Source: Pseudomonas extremaustralis (GTDB lineage: Bacteria > Pseudomonadota > Gammaproteobacteria > Pseudomonadales > Pseudomonadaceae). From it: a stretch of DNA of 64,000 nt. Both the position numbers and the translations under genes were made by a program. Every line of letters begins with the position of its first letter. The stretch's first letter is position 1. Of the stretch, positions 54,431 through 62,906 are shown piece by piece. The notes below the pieces were generated by a model that saw only the letters and a list, made by a program, of their open reading frames with translations, did no database searches and was not told the DNA's origin. Location: assembly GCF_900102035.1 (NCBI RefSeq), contig NZ_LT629689.1, positions 2,418,001 to 2,482,000 on the forward strand, in the 5' to 3' direction.

Positions 54431-54458
54431 GCGCCAGGAACCTTGCGATTCCTGGCGC
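54431..54458. promoter_or_regulatory. Strong hairpin in the mbn operon upstream region
   Basis: GCGCCAGGAA and TTCCTGGCGC form a perfect 10-bp stem with an 8-nt loop. It lies about 120 bp before the DUF2946 start on the minus strand. On the plus strand, with CCCGCAACCG upstream, it looks loosely like part of a cobalamin riboswitch, but the other conserved boxes are missing. Confidence 0.4.
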
Positions 54459-54858
54459 TGAGTGACGCGACCAAAACCCTGCCAAGGGAAAATGCCGTGT
54501 CGACGCAGAATCTAGCATGCCCGTGCACGCCACCTGACCTGCGACAAACCACCACAGGCAGCGCTTCATTGCACCATCAAGATCCACACCTGAGCGCTCT
54601 CCCTGCCTGAGTGTGGCGGGCTGTCGCACGAGGGGCCTCCACGCCTCGTCGCACTCGGCCGCGAGCATTTATCCATAACGTCCCTTACGCGAAGTTTTTT
54701 CTTCCCTCGCAACACGGCGCGCTCGACGCCTCCCCTCCAGCTTAATGGCAATAAGCCGGCATTTTAGTGCTGCCTAACGGCGGTTACGCTTCGCCGACCA
54801 TCAATTGAGCTGCGCAGACTGCTGCCTGATCGGCTCTCTCAATTCAGGACACTACGTT

Positions 54859-56214
54859 ATGCGCCTTATTCATTGGCAAGATCGTGAGCGTCGAGGTATC
54901 AGCATCAGCAAAATCGAGTCGCCTTTTTTTGCTAGATCCAAAGTTCAGGAAGCCTTTTATGGCGGTGCATTCTCACGGATCGAGGGGCTGGACGTCTGTT
55001 CGTATGGTCGTGCTTGGAGCCAGGAAGAAATTCTTGAAGCGGTTGAAAAGGGGGAGCTGTTGTTGGTGTCGAGCAACCCCTTCAGCCCGTTAAGCAATGA
55101 CACGTTCGGCAAGTATTCGCACATCACCGGCAAGGGCTGGACAGCCGGTGGTTTTCGTAAACCTGCCGTTCAAGAGAAACCGTCGCTGCCTGACGCTGAA
55201 CCGGTAGTCAAACCGCAACCACAAGAGCCTGGCTTTTACGTCGTACCGAAAAGCACGACAGCCGAAAAACTGGAGTCGACGCTGTTCTCTTCGAAGAACC
55301 CCGCCGTGATCCAAAAATTCAAGTCGTTAAACCCCAATCTGAACGACGTTAAAGCAGGCACGATGATCGTGCTCGGCGATCCAGATAACCTGCAATGCAC
55401 CCACGAAGAAGCGCTGTTGATGGAAGCTGCGGCCACGGCGAATGAGGCCCTCAAACCGCTCAGCCCGGAAGAGGCCGATTTCATGGTTCGGCACCGCGAC
55501 GAAATTGAAACCTTTTTGTCTGCGGGCTCGGCGGGTATCGGCATCGGTGAAGCGATGTTTTCCAGGAATCTGGAGAGCGTGAAAACCGTGTTGACTGAAA
55601 TCGAAGCACTGCACAAACGCACATTCCAAGCCGATGGACATCTACGCTCGCCAGCGTTTTTTGCTGAACGTAAGCGTCTGCTCGCGCAGCTCAATACGAA
55701 CCTGACTGCAATGACCCGAAAAGGCATTGGTTTCCCTGATCATCCGAACTTGAAAAGTGCGCTGGGAATTTCCAGTCGCAGCGTGGTTCACCGTTGGACG
55801 AAGGCCGGTGCTGCGGGGCAAATCCCCGGATATGCCACGCACATCGAAGGTGTGTCCCAGGCTGCCAAAGCTGTTCGATACGGCGGCTGGATTGGAATCG
55901 CCCTTGGCGGTGGCGCTTCGTACTTAAAGGTCCAGGACGTTTGCACGGCGGGTAACGCCGAGGCTTGCAAGAAAGTCAAATTTACAGAAGTGGGTAGCTT
56001 TGCCGGGGGTGTCGCAGGGGGTGCAACGGCGGGCGCATTGTTGACCGGCTCTATGGTCACTGGGCTATGTATCGGGTTGGGGGTGCCGACAGGTGGTTTA
56101 GCGACTTTGGCGTGTGGTGTTGTGGCCGTCGGGGCTGGATCTTTTGCTGGCGGTGCTGTCGGAGGATTGATCGGAGAAATGGCGGGTGATGTGATCTACG
56201 AGAATACGAAATGA
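54859..56214 (+). CDS. Putative effector/toxin with LysM-like and glycine-zipper regions
   Basis: 451 residues from the ATG at 54859; an earlier in-frame ATG at 54805 is less likely. A LysM-like segment (FYVVPKSTTAEKLES ... FKSLNPNLNDVKAGTMIVL) lies near residues 130-180. A helical region follows. The last 110 residues are rich in Gly/Ala small-xxx-small repeats (GGVAGGATAGALLTGS, GAGSFAGGAVGGLIGEMAGD), a glycine-zipper membrane-inserting region as seen in T6SS pore formers such as Tse4. No signal peptide is present. The next gene overlaps it by 4 bp and encodes a membrane protein. A pore-forming antibacterial effector with its immunity protein is the best guess, from architecture only. Confidence 0.68.
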   Translation: MRLIHWQDRERRGISISKIESPFFARSKVQEAFYGGAFSRIEGLDVCSYGRAWSQEEILEAVEKGELLLVSSNPFSPLSNDTFGKYSHITGKGWTAGGFRKPAVQEKPSLPDAEPVVKPQPQEPGFYVVPKSTTAEKLESTLFSSKNPAVIQKFKSLNPNLNDVKAGTMIVLGDPDNLQCTHEEALLMEAAATANEALKPLSPEEADFMVRHRDEIETFLSAGSAGIGIGEAMFSRNLESVKTVLTEIEALHKRTFQADGHLRSPAFFAERKRLLAQLNTNLTAMTRKGIGFPDHPNLKSALGISSRSVVHRWTKAGAAGQIPGYATHIEGVSQAAKAVRYGGWIGIALGGGASYLKVQDVCTAGNAEACKKVKFTEVGSFAGGVAGGATAGALLTGSMVTGLCIGLGVPTGGLATLACGVVAVGAGSFAGGAVGGLIGEMAGDVIYENTK

Positions 56215-56594
56215 ACACCGCTGAGTTTGTCGTTGGTTATCTATGCGCCCTGGTGATCGTCTGCATGTTTGTTTGGATTGGCATTGCACTGCATATGGCC
56301 TATACCAAGATGGACTTAATGCTGGAGCATTTGAAAAACTGCTCGGCCATCATGAATCGGGCTCCACTCAGGCATGGCGGCCCTTGGGGAAAACTCTTAT
56401 TGATTGGTGGTATCTCCGGGATCGTGACATTTCCCGGTTTCTATCTCAAAAGAGGTGGGTTGAGTGCTGAGGACTTAAACAATTTTCCGGCGCCACTTAA
56501 GCGAAAGCTGGCATTAATACAATGGAGTGTAATCGGCCTGTTAAGCGCTATGACGTTGCTTGCCCTGATCGGAAAATCTGGTTTGCTTAAATAA
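56211..56594 (+). CDS. Putative membrane immunity protein
   Basis: 127 residues with three hydrophobic segments (about 7-29, 63-80 and 100-120), so an inner-membrane protein. The ATG overlaps the stop of the preceding effector-like gene (ATGA), typical of effector-immunity pairs. The cytoplasmic loop holds few conserved features. I do not recognise a named family; protection against the glycine-zipper protein is inferred from the pairing. Confidence 0.65.
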   Translation: MNTAEFVVGYLCALVIVCMFVWIGIALHMAYTKMDLMLEHLKNCSAIMNRAPLRHGGPWGKLLLIGGISGIVTFPGFYLKRGGLSAEDLNNFPAPLKRKLALIQWSVIGLLSAMTLLALIGKSGLLK

Positions 56595-56926
56595 TGCCCG
56601 CTTACCTCGACCTGCCCGCAGGGGATTGTGTGCCGCGCTGGGTCTGAACGCCGTAAAAACCAAAAAAAAAGCCCTCTGGGAAGAGGGCCTGGCGCCCGCA
56701 TGTGCACGGGTTCAAATGCCGCACCTCGAGCAACCGTGGAAGTGTCTGCCTCCGCTCGAAGCCTGCCCACTGTATGAGCGCCGTCCCAGGGCAACAACTG
56801 CGACAATCGGCCACAGTGTGCGCTCTGTTCGGTCCGGTCCACAGGCCGGGTGGCGCCAGTGACGGACGCCGATCAAGCGTGGCGTTCTGTCGCAGGTCAC
56901 TGATGCCACACAGGGGCAAATCCCGC
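56595..56926. other. Intergenic gap downstream of the immunity gene and of mbnC2
   Basis: 332 bp between convergent genes. It holds a minus-strand intrinsic terminator (56662-56688). ORFs here start at TTG, lack ribosome sites, and show no family resemblance. Confidence 0.55.
56662..56688 (-). terminator. Rho-independent terminator for the minus-strand mbnC-like transcript
   Basis: On the minus strand GCCCTCT-TCCC-AGAGGGC is followed by TTTTTTTTT. It lies about 240 bp past the stop of the MbnC-like gene. Confidence 0.85.
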
Positions 56927-57508
56927 TCAGGGAATCGACAACCAGCGGCGAAAGCCCACGCCGCCCTTGCCGGTCAGCGGGCACCAGGCAAAGTCCCAGG
57001 GCACGGGCGGGAACTCCTCCAAGTCCGCTTCAAGCCCAGGCACAAGCCGAGGCGCCTGCTTCCAATCGAACACCTTTTCCGGTGTGCCTTGCCAGGCCAG
57101 CACCAGCCCGCGGGCCTGGCTGTCGTCCGTGTTGATCCAGCGTGCCGCCGCTGCGCACATAAAGGACTCGATGTGCTCTTCGTTGATCCGCGCCTGGTAC
57201 TTGGAGCCCAGCAGCCAGCGGCAGACGCTCAGGTAATAGGTCCAGTTCAACGGCGGATGATTGCGATAGGCCCAGGTCATGAAGCCGCGAAAGATATTCA
57301 GGCCATCGGGCGGATCGAGTTTGAGCAAGCCTGGGCACACATCGAACAAGGTGTGCCAGTAAGGCAGCAGCCGGGCATCCAGATGCACGAAGCTGCGTGC
57401 ATTACCGGGATAGTCCGGAAACGGCAGCAGGAAGTCGCCTTGATTACGCAGGCGCGAGGTTTTGCTGACCAATCGCGACGCCCCCGAGGGCACGGCTAGT
57501 GCGCGCAT
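56927..57508 (-). CDS. Second MbnC-like protein, without adjacent MbnB
   Basis: 193 residues. ARSFVHLDARLLPYWHTLFDVCPGLL, PDGLNIFRGFMTWA and LNWTYYLSV line up with mbnC at 47963, so it is clearly a paralogue, but the C-terminal half is different and it ends in FRRWLSIP. The ATG at 57508 has GGAGGT four bases upstream; the longer frame to 57694 is not family-like. No mbnB and no obvious mbnA-like precursor is beside it; its neighbours are a 41-codon ORF and a DUF2946 gene. It may pair with the MbnB of the main operon or handle another peptide. Confidence 0.82.
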   Translation of the reverse strand: MRALAVPSGASRLVSKTSRLRNQGDFLLPFPDYPGNARSFVHLDARLLPYWHTLFDVCPGLLKLDPPDGLNIFRGFMTWAYRNHPPLNWTYYLSVCRWLLGSKYQARINEEHIESFMCAAAARWINTDDSQARGLVLAWQGTPEKVFDWKQAPRLVPGLEADLEEFPPVPWDFAWCPLTGKGGVGFRRWLSIP

Positions 57509-57621
57509 GGCGACCTCCGAGCGATCGGTGCAGTGGCGGACTTTGTGTGTGTTCGTGTGTAACCGGCCGCAGACAATCCTGGCCGTGGCCGGCGATTGAG
57601 GCGTGCAAATACATGAGCCAT
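57496..57621 (-). CDS. Small ORF before the second mbnC-like gene
   Basis: A 41-codon ORF (starts MAHVFARLNRR, ends RRSPCAH) with a very good ribosome site (GGAAGGAG, 6 bp spacing) and an end that overlaps the MbnC-like start. The peptide is Arg/Pro-rich with one Cys and has no resemblance to MbnA. It may be a leader peptide for translational coupling or a precursor of an unknown type; it could equally be chance. Low certainty. Confidence 0.35.
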   Translation of the reverse strand: MAHVFARLNRRPRPGLSAAGYTRTHTKSATAPIARRSPCAH

Positions 57622-57716
57622 TGTGTGCTCCTTCCCGTGTCACCTTTAACCGTGGAACCCCCGCACCGCCTGGCTGACCGGGGTCAACAGGCACAAGGGG
57701 GCTTAGACAAACGCGG

Positions 57717-58106
57717 TCATGCGCACAGTGCGGGGGAGGCTCTGGGGTTGGCCGAGGGCCAGGAGTAGCGAGGGGGAGCCTTGCAGCGCTGTTCGCGGTC
57801 AGGCCGGCGTACCGGCCCGATCCGCAGCAACCAGCCCAGGCAGAACAGCAAGGCGATGCTCAAGGTCACGGACGAGCAGATCGGACAAGCAAAACTGCCG
57901 GCCCAGCCACTGGCGGCCAGATCGGCGACGTCGGTTTTCGAGGCCGGCGCGGAACTGCCCTGGGACGAGCAGAACTGCCCGGCGACGCCGTTGAGCGTCA
58001 AGCCCGTCACCTGTCCATGAGCCAAACCGCAGGCGAACACATTGAACAGGACGCAAAAATACAGCATCCAGGCAATGAGCGAGCGGTCTGAGCGGGTCAG
58101 TTTCAT
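57717..58106 (-). CDS. DUF2946-like protein
   Basis: 129 residues. An N-terminal hydrophobic segment (about 9-27), a second one (about 80-95, VTLSIALLFCLGWLL), and cysteines in QFCSSQG and FACPICSS are in DUF2946 style. It lies about 95 bp upstream of the small ORF and 209 bp upstream of the mbnC-like start on the same strand, so it may belong to the same transcript. This is the third DUF2946-type gene in the copper island. Role unknown. Confidence 0.68.
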   Translation of the reverse strand: MKLTRSDRSLIAWMLYFCVLFNVFACGLAHGQVTGLTLNGVAGQFCSSQGSSAPASKTDVADLAASGWAGSFACPICSSVTLSIALLFCLGWLLRIGPVRRPDREQRCKAPPRYSWPSANPRASPALCA

Positions 58107-58168
58107 GGCGGCGACTCTAACACCGAACAGCCGCTCGGTTGAAGCTCGACCAATGTCGCTTCACGGAT

Positions 58169-59803
58169 TCAAAGCCTGAGTTGCTCGACCTGCCCTTCCA
58201 GCACCCGCGCCAACCGCCGCAACGCCTCGCTGGAATCGCGCGTGCTGACGCTGGACGCGCCGCTGACCGTCACCAGCGTATGGATGCGCGCCAGGGTGCG
58301 GCTGATTTCATCCGCCGTCACCGCCTGCTGCTCGGCCGCACTGGCGATCTGCAAGGTCATGTCGCTGACGGTGGCGGCCGACTGGGTGATGCGCTTCAAG
58401 GCATCGCCCGCCTTCGCCGAGATCTCGACCGGCACCCGTGCGGTCTCGACGTTGGCGACGATACGTTCCAGCGCGCCACTGGCACCCGACTGCACCTGCT
58501 CGATGATCTGCTTGATCTCCACGGTGGAGGTCTGGGTGCGCTGCGCCAAGGTCCGCACCTCGTCGGCGACCACCGCGAACCCGCGCCCATACTCGCCCGC
58601 CCGCGCGGCTTCGATCGCCGCATTGAGCGCCAGCAGGTTGGTCTGTTCGGCTATCGCGCTGATCACATCGAGCACACTGCCCACGCGGCTGGAGTCGGCC
58701 TCCAGTTGCTTGACCATGGCATGGGTGACAAACAGCGCTTCGACCAATTGCTGGATAGCGTCGATGGTGGACTGAACGATGTGCTGACCATCGCTGGCCT
58801 GCTCTTCGGCCAGGCGCGTGGCGTCCGCCGCCACGGCAGCATTGCGCGCGACATCCTGCACGGTGGCGACCATTTCATTCATGGCGGTGACCAGGCTGTC
58901 GGTTTCCAACAGTTGGTGGTCGATGCTGCTCTGGGTCGCCGCCGTGACTTCGCCGAGGTCGTCACTGAGGCGCAACACCTGCCCGCTGGCCACCGCCGTG
59001 CCTTGACTGACGTCATGGGCGGCGTGAATCAAGCTGTTGACACTGCGTGACAGTTGGGTGAGTTCGTCATTGCCAACCGCGGGCAGCCGCAGGGTGAGGT
59101 CGGTTTGCCCGCTGACCGCCGCGCCCAGGGCGTCGACCGTCTCGCGCAGCGGCCGGGTAATGCTGCGGATGATCATCCAGGCAAACAGCATCAACCCGAG
59201 CAGCACCACGGCACTGATCCAGGCCGGCGCCACCAGCACGCGGTTGACCACCCGCTGCACATCGCTGGGGTAGATGCCGCTCGCCACCACCCAGCCCCAG
59301 GGCTTGAACAGGCGGGCCTCGGACAGTTTGTATTCGGCCGGCCCGCCATTGGCACGGGGGAAGTAGTAGTCCACCAACACCCGCCCCTGCTGGCGCGCGC
59401 CGTCCACGAACTGGCGGGAAAACGGCTTGCCGTTCTGGTCCTTGAAGTCGCCCAGCGCCTTGCCCACCAACGCCGGTGCCGTCGGGTGCATGATCATCCG
59501 ATAGTCCAGGTCGAGGATCAGCAGGTAGTTATCGCCCAGATAGCGCAGGGTACCGACGACCTCGGCGGCTTGGCGCTGGGCCAATTCCAGGCTCATGTGC
59601 CCGCTGTCCACTTGCCCGGCATAGTACGCAAGGATCGAATTGGCGGTGTTCAGCGCGGTGTCGACACCCGCCATTTTTTCTTCGAGCAACGAGCGCTGCA
59701 ACAACAGGCCCAGCCAAACGGCCAGGCAAATGATCAACACGCCCAGGCCCACCACCAGCGCGCCAATACGGGTAGTGATGCGCCATGTTCTAAGATTCAG
59801 CAT
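58169..59803 (-). CDS. Methyl-accepting chemotaxis protein with sCache sensor domain
   Basis: 544 residues with a transmembrane helix (about 14-35), a periplasmic single-Cache-type domain (about 40-185; [28 protein letters not shown] and [18 protein letters not shown] are typical landmarks), a second helix (about 190-212), HAMP, and the signalling hairpin with [20 protein letters not shown]. sCache receptors commonly bind small carboxylates. It lies 113 bp upstream of nothing on its own strand except the flavoprotein gene that starts at 60918, so control is probably separate. The ligand is unknown. Confidence 0.85.
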   Translation of the reverse strand: MLNLRTWRITTRIGALVVGLGVLIICLAVWLGLLLQRSLLEEKMAGVDTALNTANSILAYYAGQVDSGHMSLELAQRQAAEVVGTLRYLGDNYLLILDLDYRMIMHPTAPALVGKALGDFKDQNGKPFSRQFVDGARQQGRVLVDYYFPRANGGPAEYKLSEARLFKPWGWVVASGIYPSDVQRVVNRVLVAPAWISAVVLLGLMLFAWMIIRSITRPLRETVDALGAAVSGQTDLTLRLPAVGNDELTQLSRSVNSLIHAAHDVSQGTAVASGQVLRLSDDLGEVTAATQSSIDHQLLETDSLVTAMNEMVATVQDVARNAAVAADATRLAEEQASDGQHIVQSTIDAIQQLVEALFVTHAMVKQLEADSSRVGSVLDVISAIAEQTNLLALNAAIEAARAGEYGRGFAVVADEVRTLAQRTQTSTVEIKQIIEQVQSGASGALERIVANVETARVPVEISAKAGDALKRITQSAATVSDMTLQIASAAEQQAVTADEISRTLARIHTLVTVSGASSVSTRDSSEALRRLARVLEGQVEQLRL

Positions 59804-59916
59804 GCAAGCCTCTCAGGGTTCTTGTTCTTGGGCAGGCAAGCGAACCGGCGGCCTGGAACAGCCGCCGGATTCATCTGGCCAGGGGCACACACGCCAAAAA
59901 TGCGCACCGTTGCGAC

Positions 59917-60918
59917 CTAGACGAAAGCGTCGGCATAGAAATCGGCCGCCTCCAATTGGCGCAACTCGACGTAGTCGCGCCGCGCCGAGTCGACCACGAT
60001 CGGCGCACCACAGGCATACACTTCAAACCCCTTGAGGCTCTGGAAGTCGCTCAGCACCTGGCGGTGGACGAAGCCGGTCGCGCCCTGCCAATCGCAGGCC
60101 GGGGTGGGATCGGACAGCACCGGGGTGTAGCGCAGCCACGGCAACTGGGCCTCCCAGGCCAGCAACTGCTCATGGCGATACAGATCCTCACGGCGCCGGC
60201 CGCCCCAGTACAGGTAGACCGGACGCCGGTTGTCGCTCTCACGCAGTTGTTCGAGCAAGGCCTGGATCGGCGCAAAACCGGTGCCGCTGGCCAGGAAGAT
60301 CATCGGCCGCTCGCTGTCGCGCAGGTAGAACGAGCCGAACGGGCCTTCCATGCGCAGGATGGCCTTGGGTTGCAAGGCGTTGAACACATGCCCGCTGAAC
60401 ACACCGCCAGGCATGTGCCGGATGTGCAACTCCAACTGATTGTCACGCGCGCTGCGGGTGGCCATCGAATAGCTGCGCCGGCTGCCATCCTTGAGCAGCA
60501 CCTGCACGTACTGGCCGGGAAAATAATCAAACCCGGCGCCCGGCGCGAGCATCAGCCGCAGCACCGCCACGTCACTGCTGACCTTGTCGATGCTGGCCAC
60601 ACGCACGCCCATCTGCTGGATGCTGATGCCGCGCAATGCCGTCACTTCAGGGGCCTCGATCACCAGGTCGGAGCGCGCCGTGGCGCAGCAAAACAACGCC
60701 AGGCCCTGTGCCCGCTCGGCGGCGCTGAGCACCTCCAGCGAGCTGTCGCCGTGGTCCACGTCGCCGCTGAGCACCTGGCCCTTGCAACTGCCGCATGTGC
60801 CGGTGCGGCAGCTGTGCTTGAGCATCAGGCCGTCGGCCAGCGCCGCATCCAGCACGGTCTGCCCAGGCAGTAGCGGACAACTCAGGTCCACCGGAAGAAT
60901 CTGCAGTTGATAGCTCAT
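59917..60918 (-). CDS. Ferredoxin-NAD(P) reductase-type oxidoreductase (2Fe-2S/FAD)
   Basis: 333 residues. The N-terminal 2Fe-2S domain (C-x4-C-x2-C in CRTGTCGSCKGQ and a distal Cys in FCCATARSD) precedes FAD (RRSYSMATRSA) and NAD (LASGTGFAPIQALLEQL) modules. It has the same layout as DmpP and CDP-6-deoxyglucoseen reductase relatives. It is probably the electron-transfer partner of an oxygenase that is not in this window. The start at 60918 has GAGGAGGCG upstream. It is 10 bp downstream of the second aldolase gene, so it belongs to that operon. Confidence 0.87.
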   Translation of the reverse strand: MSYQLQILPVDLSCPLLPGQTVLDAALADGLMLKHSCRTGTCGSCKGQVLSGDVDHGDSSLEVLSAAERAQGLALFCCATARSDLVIEAPEVTALRGISIQQMGVRVASIDKVSSDVAVLRLMLAPGAGFDYFPGQYVQVLLKDGSRRSYSMATRSARDNQLELHIRHMPGGVFSGHVFNALQPKAILRMEGPFGSFYLRDSERPMIFLASGTGFAPIQALLEQLRESDNRRPVYLYWGGRRREDLYRHEQLLAWEAQLPWLRYTPVLSDPTPACDWQGATGFVHRQVLSDFQSLKGFEVYACGAPIVVDSARRDYVELRQLEAADFYADAFV

Positions 60919-60928
60919 GGGCGCCTCC

Positions 60929-61954
60929 TCAGCGTGTGTGCTTGCCAGCGGCCAACAGATCCAGGGCCACGTCGACAATCATGTCTTCCTGGCCGCCGAC
61001 CATGCGGCGCTTGCCCAGCTCGACAAGGATGTCCACGGTCTTGAGGCCATACTTGGCCGCCGCGATTTCGGCATGGCGCAGGAAGCTCGAATACACCCCC
61101 GCATACCCCAGCGCCAGGGACTCGCGGTCGACCCGCACCGGGCGGTCCTGCAGCGGGCGCACGATGTCGTCCGCTGCGTCCATCAAGGTGTAGAGGTCGG
61201 TGCCGTGGTTCCAGCCCAAGCGTTCGGCGGCGGCGATGAACACTTCCAGCGGCGCGTTGCCGGCGCCGGCGCCCATGCCGGCGAGGCTGGCGTCGATGCG
61301 GTCGCAGCCTTCTTCGACGGCGGTGATCGAGTTGGCCACGCCGAGGCTCAGGTTGTGGTGGGCGTGCATGCCGGTTTCGGTTTCCGGTTTGAGTACGGCT
61401 TTGAACGCGCGGAAGCGGTCGCGGATGTCCTGCATGTTCATCGCGCCACCGGAGTCGGCCATGTACACGCAGGTGGCGCCGTAGCTTTCCATCAGCTTGG
61501 CTTGGGCGGCGAGCTGCTCGGCGGGGATCATGTGGCTCATCATCAGGAAGCCGACGGTGTCCATGCCCAGTTCGCGGGCGTATTCGATGTGCTGTTTCGA
61601 CACATCGGCCTCGGTGCAATGGGTGGCGATGCGCACCACGCGGGCGCCGGCGTTGTAGGCGGCCTTGAGGTCGTGCACGGTGCCGATACCGGGCAGCAAC
61701 AGCGTGGTGATCTTGGCGTGGCTGATCACGTCGGCGGCGGCTTCGATCCATTCCAGATCGGTGTGCGCGGCGAAGCCATAGTTGAAGCTCGAACCTTGCA
61801 GGCCATCGCCGTGGGCGACTTCGATGGAGTCGACCTTGGCTTTGTCGAGGGCGCGGGCGATGTCCTGCACGTTCTGCAGGGAATACTGATGACGCACCGC
61901 ATGGCTGCCGTCGCGCAGGGTCACGTCGGAGATGTAGATTTTCTTACCGTTCAT
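60929..61954 (-). CDS. 4-hydroxy-2-oxovalerate aldolase (second copy)
   Basis: 341 residues. [16 protein letters not shown] carries the conserved Arg-Asp pair and catalytic His, [15 protein letters not shown] the metal-binding HxH, and [13 protein letters not shown] the following loop. It is homologous to the aldolase at 18439 but clearly diverged, so it is an old paralogue (BphI/MhpE/DmpG class), not a recent duplication. It lies between an acylating dehydrogenase gene and the reductase gene. Confidence 0.92.
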   Translation of the reverse strand: MNGKKIYISDVTLRDGSHAVRHQYSLQNVQDIARALDKAKVDSIEVAHGDGLQGSSFNYGFAAHTDLEWIEAAADVISHAKITTLLLPGIGTVHDLKAAYNAGARVVRIATHCTEADVSKQHIEYARELGMDTVGFLMMSHMIPAEQLAAQAKLMESYGATCVYMADSGGAMNMQDIRDRFRAFKAVLKPETETGMHAHHNLSLGVANSITAVEEGCDRIDASLAGMGAGAGNAPLEVFIAAAERLGWNHGTDLYTLMDAADDIVRPLQDRPVRVDRESLALGYAGVYSSFLRHAEIAAAKYGLKTVDILVELGKRRMVGGQEDMIVDVALDLLAAGKHTR

Positions 61955-61964
61955 GTCGCTCTCC

Positions 61965-62906
61965 TCAGGCCTGTTGCATCGACTGCGCCATGCGCTCGGC
62001 GGTGGCCAAGGCTGCGGAGGTCATGATGTCGAGGTTGCCGGCGTAGGCTGGCAGGTAATGGGCGGCGCCTTCGACTTCGAGGAACACCGAGGTTTTCAGG
62101 CCGGAGAATTTGCCCAGGCCGGGGATGTTCAACGGCGCGTCTGCCGGGATCACGTCGAACTGCACCTGTTGCTTGAGGCGATAGCCCGGCACATAGGCCT
62201 GCACGGCCGCCGCCATTTCGACGATGGAAGCTTCGACCAACGCTTGATCGGCCGCTTCGGACAGCACGAACACCGTGTCACGCATGATCAACGGCGGCTC
62301 GGCGGGGTTCATCACGATGATCGCCTTGCCCTTGGCCGCGCCGCCGATCACTTCGATGGCCTTGGAGGTGGTCTCGGTGAATTCATCGATGTTGGCGCGG
62401 GTGCCGGGGCCGGCGGATTTGCTCGCGATCGACGCGACGATTTCGGCGTAGTGCACCTTGGCCACCCGCGACACCGCCGCAACCATCGGAATGGTCGCCT
62501 GGCCGCCGCAGGTGACCATGTTGACGTTGAGCTGCTCCAGATTCTGCTCCAGGTTCACCACCGGCACGCAGTACGGGCCGATGGCTGCGGGGGTCAGGTC
62601 GATCAGGCGGATACCGGGCTTGATCGCGCGCAGGAACGCATCGTTCTTCACATGGGCGCCGGCCGAGGTGGCATCGAAGACGAAGTCGATGTCCTTGAAC
62701 ACGTCCATGCGGGTCAGGCCTTCGACGCCTTCGTGGGTGGTGGCCACGCCCATGCGCTGGGCGCGGGCCAAACCGTCGGAGGCCGGGTCGATGCCGACCA
62801 TCACCGCCATTTCCAGGTGCTTGGCGTTGCGCAGGATCTTGATCATCAGGTCGGTGCCGATGTTGCCGGAGCCGATGATGGCGACTTTGAGGGTTGCAGG
62901 GTTCAT
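61965..62906 (-). CDS. Acetaldehyde dehydrogenase (acylating), second copy
   Basis: 313 residues. NAD motif [14 protein letters not shown], catalytic Cys in [12 protein letters not shown] and [12 protein letters not shown] at the end mark the family. It should take the aldehyde from the adjacent aldolase and make acyl-CoA. Its start overlaps the stop of the ligase gene (ATGA), and the aldolase begins 10 bp after its end. It is paralogous to 19494-20408. Confidence 0.92.
   Translation of the reverse strand: MNPATLKVAIIGSGNIGTDLMIKILRNAKHLEMAVMVGIDPASDGLARAQRMGVATTHEGVEGLTRMDVFKDIDFVFDATSAGAHVKNDAFLRAIKPGIRLIDLTPAAIGPYCVPVVNLEQNLEQLNVNMVTCGGQATIPMVAAVSRVAKVHYAEIVASIASKSAGPGTRANIDEFTETTSKAIEVIGGAAKGKAIIVMNPAEPPLIMRDTVFVLSEAADQALVEASIVEMAAAVQAYVPGYRLKQQVQFDVIPADAPLNIPGLGKFSGLKTSVFLEVEGAAHYLPAYAGNLDIMTSAALATAERMAQSMQQA

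Larger units (their letters stand above)
54310..54858. other. Regulatory gap between the mbn operon and a plus-strand effector gene
   Basis: 549 bp without a credible gene. Next to the DUF2946 start lies a perfect 18-bp palindrome (54343-54360). Then come a 7-bp stem pair (TCAACCG 54371-54377, CGGTTGA 54402-54408) enclosing CCCGCAACCG, and a perfect 10-bp-stem hairpin (54431-54458). The right half carries the promoter of the plus-strand gene at 54859 and is more AT-rich close to it. Confidence 0.6.

Noticed and set aside
54361..54460. Cobalamin riboswitch on the plus strand
   Set aside because: Only CCCGCAACCG and a CCAGGA..CCT-like piece are present; other conserved boxes are missing and no B12-type gene follows on that strand.
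56602..56919. 105-codon ORF just after the second mbnC-like gene as a possible precursor
   Set aside because: It begins with TTG, lacks a ribosome site, runs through the terminator and has no leader-like N-terminus.
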